Source: Methylococcaceae bacterium NSP1-1
Lineage (GTDB): Bacteria; Pseudomonadota; Gammaproteobacteria; Methylococcales; Methylomonadaceae
Reading direction: 5' to 3'
Length of the DNA: 12,466 nt
Assembly: GCA_002256465.1 (NCBI GenBank)
Contig: NQJG01000063.1
Span: 1-12,466, forward strand
Every line of letters begins with the position of its first letter. The first letter of the stretch is position 1. Position numbers and translations under genes: made by a program. Of this stretch, positions 8,731 through 12,466 are shown piece after piece. The notes beneath the pieces were generated by a model, which had not been told where the DNA came from, made no database searches, and saw only the letters and a program-made list of their open reading frames with translations.

Positions 8731-8862
8731 ATGAAAAAAAACCACATCAAAACACAGAGCTGCGTAAAATCAGCTATTCAGTTAAAATTCACTATTTTCG
8801 AGGTATCTTTTATGATTCTTGAAAGCTCAGGGATGTTACTTTTAGTTAATGGTAAAAAATGA
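8731..8862 (+). CDS. Possible small ORF upstream of the PepSY gene, unrecognised
   Basis: An ATG at 8731 opens 43 codons ending in TGA, starting MKKNHIKTQS and ending LLLVNGKK. An inner ATG at 8812 gives 16 codons and has GAGG about 8 nt before it, a better ribosome-binding site than the outer start. The frame overlaps the longest PepSY reading (8849) by 14 nt, so coupling or a leader-peptide role is conceivable. I recognise no family, and chance is the default explanation. Confidence 0.18.
   Translation: MKKNHIKTQSCVKSAIQLKFTIFEVSFMILESSGMLLLVNGKK
8788..8816 (+). promoter_or_regulatory. Candidate promoter of the PepSY-regulator-kinase operon
   Basis: TTCACT (8788-8793) and TATGAT (8811-8816) are separated by 17 nt, with four and five matches to the sigma-70 hexamers. 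Transcription would start near 8823, before either PepSY start codon but after the 8812 ATG, so this promoter and the small ORF start at 8812 are mutually exclusive. Confidence 0.35.
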
Positions 8863-8881
8863 ACTTAACGCTGGATTGCCC

Positions 8882-9190
8882 ATGATAACCTTGATCAAAG
8901 TAGAAACGGGATTAATCGCGTCTCTACAAACCCGATTAATTGCATCTTTGCTGATGCTTTTACTGTCCAGTAGTTGCTTTGCAGAAGAGATCCTTGTGCC
9001 GACACCCATCAGCCTGGATCAGGCAACAAAACAAATTATCAAGATTGATAGCAACCTCAGGGTGCTCGGTGCCGAAACAGAAATATTTGAGTGTAAATTA
9101 GTACATGTTATTAAAGTGTTAACGACGGATGGCCGTATCCAGCATTATAAAATCGACGCTGAAACCGGCGAACTAATTACAAACCACTAA
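8882..9190 (+). CDS. Secreted PepSY-domain protein
   Basis: From the ATG at 8882 the protein has about 102 residues; an upstream in-frame ATG at 8849 would add 11. A signal peptide is evident: hydrophobic LIASLLMLLLSS followed by CFA-EE as a likely signal peptidase I site. The mature part, ISLDQATKQIIKI...VIKVLTTDGRIQHYKIDAETGEL, is a single PepSY domain. Small periplasmic PepSY proteins often precede PhoP/PhoQ-like two-component genes and are thought to modulate the sensor or act as inhibitors; the exact role here is unknown. The response regulator begins 16 nt after the stop. Oddity: a 28-nt palindrome (8900-8927) lies within the signal-peptide coding sequence and, with the next bases, encodes the repeat-like LIASLQTRLIASLL. 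Neither start has a strong Shine-Dalgarno. Confidence 0.75.
   Translation: MITLIKVETGLIASLQTRLIASLLMLLLSSSCFAEEILVPTPISLDQATKQIIKIDSNLRVLGAETEIFECKLVHVIKVLTTDGRIQHYKIDAETGELITNH
8900..8927. repeat. 28-nt imperfect palindrome inside the PepSY signal-peptide sequence
   Basis: GTAGAAACGGGATT is followed directly by AATCGCGTCTCTAC; 12 of 14 positions pair. Its right arm shares ATCGCGTCTCTA exactly with the palindrome at 9893-9924. Immediately after it a degenerate copy, GATTAATTGCATCTTT, follows the GATTAATCGCGTCTCT of the palindrome. It is open in the PepSY reading frame. Confidence 0.7.
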
Positions 9191-9206
9191 AACTATCGGT
9201 GTAATC

Positions 9207-9884
9207 ATGCGTATTCTTATCGTTGAAGATGAAATCACACTCTGTGAACAAATTCACCAGTATCTGGCTGATAAAGGTTTTGCAGTTGACATAGCCAATA
9301 CCGGTACTGATGGCTACTATATGGGGAAGGAATACCCCATTGATGCAGCTATTATTGATATTGGTCTTCCCGATTTTTCAGGCATCGAACTCATCAAACG
9401 CTTACGCAAAGACAAAGTGAGGATACCCATTTTAATTTTGACGGCCCGGAGTCGTTGGCAGGAAAAAGTGGAAGGACTGGAAGCCGGGGCTGATGATTAT
9501 TTGGTTAAACCGTTTCAATATGAAGAATTACTTGCACGGATTAACGCCTTGATCAGGCGCTCAGCCGGACAAGCGCATCCTGTATTAATACATGACAATA
9601 TTGAACTGGATACGGTGGCGCAGGAAGTTAGGGTTTCCGGCGTAAAGCTGGAATTAACAGCCTACGAATACAAGGTGCTGGAATATTTAATGTTTCGCAA
9701 GGGCGAATTGATTTCAAAATCTGTGTTGACGGCACATATCTACGATGAAGATTTTGACCGTGACAGCAATGTTATAGAGGTTTTTATCGGCCGCTTGAGA
9801 AAAAAACTGGACCCTGATGGAACTCGCAAGCCTATTGAAACATTGCGCGGACGTGGTTACCGGATTCCTGCTGGTCATTCTTGA
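9207..9884 (+). CDS. OmpR/PhoP-family response regulator
   Basis: This 225-residue cytoplasmic transcription factor has an N-terminal receiver domain (1-118) and a C-terminal winged-helix DNA-binding domain (about 128-222). Receiver residues are all present: the acidic pocket in LIVEDE, phospho-acceptor D51 in IIDIGLPD, T79 in LILTA and K101 in LVKPF. The effector domain shows LELTAYEYKVLEYL (148-161), RDSNVIEVFIGRLRKKL (185-201) and the terminal RGRGYRI wing. The KLELTAYEYK and RLRKKL pattern places it near PhoP/QseB. It should be phosphorylated by the kinase encoded 66 nt downstream. Its targets are unknown; autoregulation of the operon is likely from family behaviour but no clear direct-repeat box was found. 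Confidence 0.93.
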   Translation: MRILIVEDEITLCEQIHQYLADKGFAVDIANTGTDGYYMGKEYPIDAAIIDIGLPDFSGIELIKRLRKDKVRIPILILTARSRWQEKVEGLEAGADDYLVKPFQYEELLARINALIRRSAGQAHPVLIHDNIELDTVAQEVRVSGVKLELTAYEYKVLEYLMFRKGELISKSVLTAHIYDEDFDRDSNVIEVFIGRLRKKLDPDGTRKPIETLRGRGYRIPAGHS

Positions 9885-9892
9885 TTCTTATA

Positions 9893-9924
9893 TTTAGAAA
9901 GATGCGATAAATCGCGTCTCTAAA
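9893..9924. repeat. Imperfect palindrome between response regulator and kinase genes
   Basis: TTTAG, a two-base bulge, AGATGCGAT, AA, ATCGCGTCT and CTAAA fold into a long stem with one G-T pair. The right arm repeats ATCGCGTCTCTA of the element at 8900-8927, so both belong to one repeat family. In the mRNA the hairpin would sit between regulator and kinase and could lower kinase expression or protect the upstream message. Confidence 0.65.
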
Positions 9925-9950
9925 CTTTTATTTATTTTAATAGGCTTTAA

Positions 9951-11291
9951 ATGCGTGCTAAATCGTTAAGCTTTCGATTGCTGATTGCCGAAGGTTTGGT
10001 ACTTGCAGCTTTCTTTGCGCTGGTTGCTGTGGTTCTTGAACAAGGCTTTCGTGAAAGTGCCGAACAAGCCCTACAGGAAAGATTGCAGGTTCAAGTGTAC
10101 TCGCTTTTATCGGCCGCCAAACTGAATAATGCGGGCCAATTAATTATGCCTTCAAGTTTGCACGAACCACGATTTGAAAATCCGGGATCAGGTCTTTACG
10201 GCTTTATTCAGCAAGCCAAAAAACTGGTTTGGCGGTCACCTTCAGCAATCGGACTTGATGTGATTGCTCCACCAGAATTAAGTGCTGGTAATTCGGCATT
10301 TGTGTTTGATAAGCACGGTCGTTATGCCCTGCATTATGATGTTATTTGGCAAAATGTAGCCGGTATAGAGCGTGAATATATTTTTACTGTGGCTGAGGAT
10401 GCCCGGTTTGTCAGTAGTCAGGTGGAACAGCTTCAAGAAACATTAAGATTCTGGTTACTGATCATCGGACTGGTTTTGGTTTTTATTCAATTTGCGGTAT
10501 TGCGCTGGAGTTTAAAACCGCTACGTAGCATCGTAAGCGATCTTGAAGCGATAGAACAGGGTAAAAAAACCCTTTTAGACGGTCACTATGCAACTGAACT
10601 GGAAGGTCTGGCTGGCAATCTTAATGCCTTTATAACTCACGAACGGGCGCATTTGGAACGTTATCGCAACAATCTGGCTGATTTGGCCCACAGTTTAAAA
10701 ACGCCACTTGCCATATTGCGCGGTTGCGTCGAATCTTTCAGCGAAAACAAAGAAACGGTACAAGAACAGATTTCCCGGATGAATCAGATTGTTGAATATC
10801 AACTACAGCGTGCTGCTGCCAAAGGTGAGCATAAAGCAATCAAGACCGTCGACGTATCTGTTGTTATTAATAAAATAAGCACATCTCTAAATAAAGTTTA
10901 TATTGATAAAGGCATCAATTTTGAAATAACTATCCCTGATCAATGCCTGATTTATTGTGAAGAAGGTGATTTGTATGAAATCGTCGGCAATTTGCTGGAT
11001 AACGCCTGTAAGTGGTGCCAGCACACAGTCAAGGTCAGCATTTCCCTCAATCAACGTAAAAGTAGACGAAATTTTTCGTTGCTTCTGGAAATCGAAGATG
11101 ACGGGCCGGGAATTCCCGTGGGGAAATTTAATGACATTTTAAAAAGAGGGATTCGTGCCGATGAAAATATTCATGGGCACGGTATTGGCATGACCGTCGT
11201 TTATGAATTAATCGGTTTGCTGGGCGGCAAGCTGGAGGGGGGCAAGAGTGCAACTTTGGGCGGTATGAGATGGAGTGTTTATTTTCCGTGA
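9951..11291 (+). CDS. PhoQ-like membrane sensor histidine kinase
   Basis: The 446-residue protein has TM1 (about 8-30), a periplasmic sensor domain (about 31-163), TM2 (about 165-186), a HAMP-like linker starting RWSLKPL and a cytoplasmic kinase core. The H-box is LADLAHSLKTPLAIL with phospho-accepting H247, an S-L-K-T-P variant typical of PhoQ-type kinases. The ATPase domain has N351 in LLDNACKW, G1 DDGPGIP (383-389) and G2 GHGIGM (409-414). It would autophosphorylate and pass the phosphate to the upstream regulator, with the PepSY protein as a possible periplasmic modulator. The sensor domain carries no obvious acidic Mg-binding patch, so the signal is not evident. The TGA stop overlaps the ATG of the next gene (TGATG), a sign of coupling. 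Confidence 0.92.
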   Translation: MRAKSLSFRLLIAEGLVLAAFFALVAVVLEQGFRESAEQALQERLQVQVYSLLSAAKLNNAGQLIMPSSLHEPRFENPGSGLYGFIQQAKKLVWRSPSAIGLDVIAPPELSAGNSAFVFDKHGRYALHYDVIWQNVAGIEREYIFTVAEDARFVSSQVEQLQETLRFWLLIIGLVLVFIQFAVLRWSLKPLRSIVSDLEAIEQGKKTLLDGHYATELEGLAGNLNAFITHERAHLERYRNNLADLAHSLKTPLAILRGCVESFSENKETVQEQISRMNQIVEYQLQRAAAKGEHKAIKTVDVSVVINKISTSLNKVYIDKGINFEITIPDQCLIYCEEGDLYEIVGNLLDNACKWCQHTVKVSISLNQRKSRRNFSLLLEIEDDGPGIPVGKFNDILKRGIRADENIHGHGIGMTVVYELIGLLGGKLEGGKSATLGGMRWSVYFP

Positions 11292-12170
11292 TGCGTATCC
11301 CTTTGACTTATATCAGTGTTATTTTACTTTGGGCTACAACTCCACTGGCAATCAAATGGAGTGGCGAAGGCCCTGGTTTTCTATTCGGTGTTTCCGCACG
11401 CATGGCGATTGGTACCGGGTGTATATTATTTATACTGATACTGATGCATCAACGGCTAGCCTGGCATCGTAAAGCATGCCTGACTTATCTTGCGGTGGCT
11501 TTGCAAATATATGGGTCAATGCTGGCGGTTTACTGGGCAGCACAATTTATTCCCTCTGGCTGGATTTCGGTAATATTTGGTCTTACGCCACTCATGACTG
11601 CTTTATTAGCCGCACTCTTTCTGGGAGAACGGAGCCTTACACTGGGCAAATTACTTGCTTATGGCTTGGGCGTTAGCGGTTTGGCTATTATGTTTGGTTC
11701 AGCATTGCAATTCGGATATGACGCAGTGTTGGGCATAAGCGGTGTGTTGGTTTCCTCACTTTTGCAATCGATCAGTTCAGTTTGGATAAAATGCATAGCT
11801 GCGAAATTACCCGCTTTATCCCAAGTTGCCGGGGGCTTGTTATTGGCATTACCTGCTCACCTGGGGCATAGCAGATGGCCATTGGCCTACTGCATTAACA
11901 CCTCGCAGCTTAGCTGCGATCATTTATCTGGGCGTAATCGCAACTACATTAGGCTTTGTCCTCTATTACTATTTACTCACGCATCTGCCCGCTACGCGAG
12001 TTGCCTTAATCACATTGATTTCGCCGCTACTCGCACTGATTTTGGGTCATAGTGTCAACCATGAACCCCTGACTATGAAAGTAATAACAGGGACGGTATT
12101 CATACTCTCTGCGCTCATTATGAATGAGTTTTTTGATCGCCTTCCTGCTTTAAAGCCAAGAACTAAATGA
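11291..12170 (+). pseudogene. EamA/DMT-family transporter, broken by a short deletion
   Basis: The family consists of ten-helix inner-membrane exporters of metabolites (two EamA repeats). The ATG at 11291 shares its A with the kinase stop codon. The first frame reads MRIPLTYISVILLWATTPLAIKW, then WAAQFIPSGWISVIFGLTPLMTAL and LFLGERSL, all typical, up to VAGGLLLALP near 11853. The true continuation, YLLTWGIADGHWPTALTPRSLAAIIYLGVIATTLGF and onwards to the stop at 12170, lies in a different frame. Adding about 8 nt at 11849-11853 restores one frame of 295 residues, the usual family length. As written, the first frame runs on to 12052 with unrelated sequence. The junction sits in TTACC, consistent with a deletion between short direct repeats. 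Substrate unknown. Either a recent mutation or a sequence error. Confidence 0.88.
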
Positions 12171-12240
12171 ACAGTAGTATCTTAAAACACATAGAAAAGC
12201 TGTTAGATAAAAAATAATCGAAGCTTAATTAAAATGTTTT

Positions 12241-12270
12241 TTGCCCTTCTAGTATCTTTAGTGCTACTAT
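12241..12270 (+). promoter_or_regulatory. Candidate cold-shock gene promoter
   Basis: TTGCCC (12241-12246) and TACTAT (12265-12270) are separated by 18 nt. Transcription would begin near 12277, leaving a structured leader of roughly 87 nt before the cold-shock ATG. Long leaders are usual for cspA-type genes. Confidence 0.45.
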
Positions 12271-12292
12271 TTGGCCGCAGTTAGAGTTTGAG

Positions 12293-12313
12293 CCAGCTTC
12301 TTGCTGAAGCTGG
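12293..12313 (+). promoter_or_regulatory. Leader hairpin 1 of the cold-shock gene
   Basis: CCAGCTTC-TTGCT-GAAGCTGG is a perfect 8-bp stem with a five-base loop, located in the presumed 5' leader. No T-run follows it directly. It could be part of a temperature-responsive fold. Confidence 0.5.
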
Positions 12314-12323
12314 AATTTGTAAA

Positions 12324-12347
12324 GCCAACCGAAATTGGCGTTTTTTT
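12324..12347 (+). terminator. Terminator-like hairpin 2 plus T-run in the cold-shock leader
   Basis: GCCAA-CCGAAA-TTGGC, then G and seven T, has the layout of an intrinsic terminator, though its 5-bp stem is short. It ends 16 nt before the start codon and just before the likely AAGAG ribosome-binding site. It may end a short leader RNA or act as an attenuator; simple 5' UTR structure is the alternative. Confidence 0.4.
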
Positions 12348-12363
12348 AAGTTAAGAGTGTGAT

Positions 12364-12466
12364 ATGTCAGATCAAGTTGTAGGTACCGTTAAGTGGTTCA
12401 ATGATGAAAAAGGTTTTGGATTTATTGAACAAGAAGGTGGCAAAGATGTTTTTGTTCACCACAGTG
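12364..12466 (+). CDS. CspA-family cold-shock protein (partial, C-terminus outside window)
   Basis: The ATG at 12364, with AAGAG about 8 nt upstream, opens 34 complete codons to the window edge. [17 protein letters not shown] contains the RNP1 motif KGFGFI and DVFVHHS the RNP2 motif, so this is a single-strand nucleic-acid-binding OB-fold protein of about 66-70 residues in full. Members act as RNA chaperones that melt secondary structure, some induced by cold, others constitutive; which applies here cannot be told from sequence. Its leader is strongly structured. It is transcribed in the same direction as the transporter gene but 193 nt away, with its own candidate promoter. Confidence 0.95.
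   Translation, partial: MSDQVVGTVKWFNDEKGFGFIEQEGGKDVFVHHS

Larger units (their letters stand above)
8506..8848. other. Divergent intergenic region between icd and the PepSY operon
   Basis: This 343-bp AT-rich stretch must hold the icd promoter (candidate at 8606-8634) and the promoter of the rightward signalling operon (candidate at 8788-8816). It also contains most of a 43-codon open frame (8731-8862) of doubtful status. I see no RNA gene, long repeat or convincing PhoP-type direct-repeat box in it. Confidence 0.6.

Noticed and set aside
8640-8848. PhoP-type direct-repeat box upstream of the signalling operon
   Set aside because: No two TGTTTA-like hexamers with an 11-bp period could be found.
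11270-11290. Earlier start for the EamA gene at 11270
   Set aside because: It would overlap the kinase gene by 22 nt; the ATG at 11291 overlaps the stop in the usual TGATG manner and matches family N-termini.
1-12466. CRISPR array, tRNA, rRNA or transposase genes
   Set aside because: No regularly spaced direct repeats, cloverleaf sequence or transposase motifs were seen on either strand.

Overview
This 12.5 kb window reads as chromosomal DNA of a gammaproteobacterium. The evidence is a ridA-recG-ubiC run, an E. coli-type NADP isocitrate dehydrogenase, a PepSY/PhoP/PhoQ-like signalling operon and a CspA-type cold-shock gene. Moderate GC and AT-rich spacers would fit a methanotroph-like (Methylococcales) lineage, but that is only a guess; no methane-oxidation gene is present.

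Left part (minus strand, 1-4322). At the left edge is a partial gene for a protein with two TIR folds, the second with an intact NADase-type glutamate; it resembles anti-phage TIR effectors. Next to it are housekeeping genes: ubiC (chorismate lyase), recG (branch-migration helicase, broken) and ridA (enamine/imine deaminase). ridA, recG and ubiC are closely spaced and probably co-transcribed.

Middle (minus strand, 4400-8505). An AlgI-like MBOAT O-acyltransferase (broken near its N-terminus) overlaps by four bases a membrane-anchored SGNH/AlgX-like protein; together they look like a polysaccharide O-acetylation pair. Upstream is icd, separated from them by a perfect 9-bp GC-rich palindrome.

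Right part (plus strand, 8731-12466). After a 343-bp divergent intergenic region comes a probable operon: a secreted PepSY protein, an OmpR/PhoP-type response regulator, a PhoQ-type histidine kinase and an EamA-family transporter (broken) whose ATG overlaps the kinase stop. The window ends inside a cold-shock gene with a structured leader.

Three observations stand out. (1) recG, the MBOAT gene and the EamA gene each carry a frame-breaking deletion of about 8-46 nt inside otherwise well-preserved sequence, which suggests either real decay or a systematic sequence/assembly defect. (2) A 28-nt palindrome related to a second one 1 kb away lies inside the signal-peptide coding region of the PepSY gene, where it is read in frame. 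(3) The cold-shock leader holds two consecutive hairpins, the second followed by seven T residues like an intrinsic terminator placed just before the ribosome-binding site.
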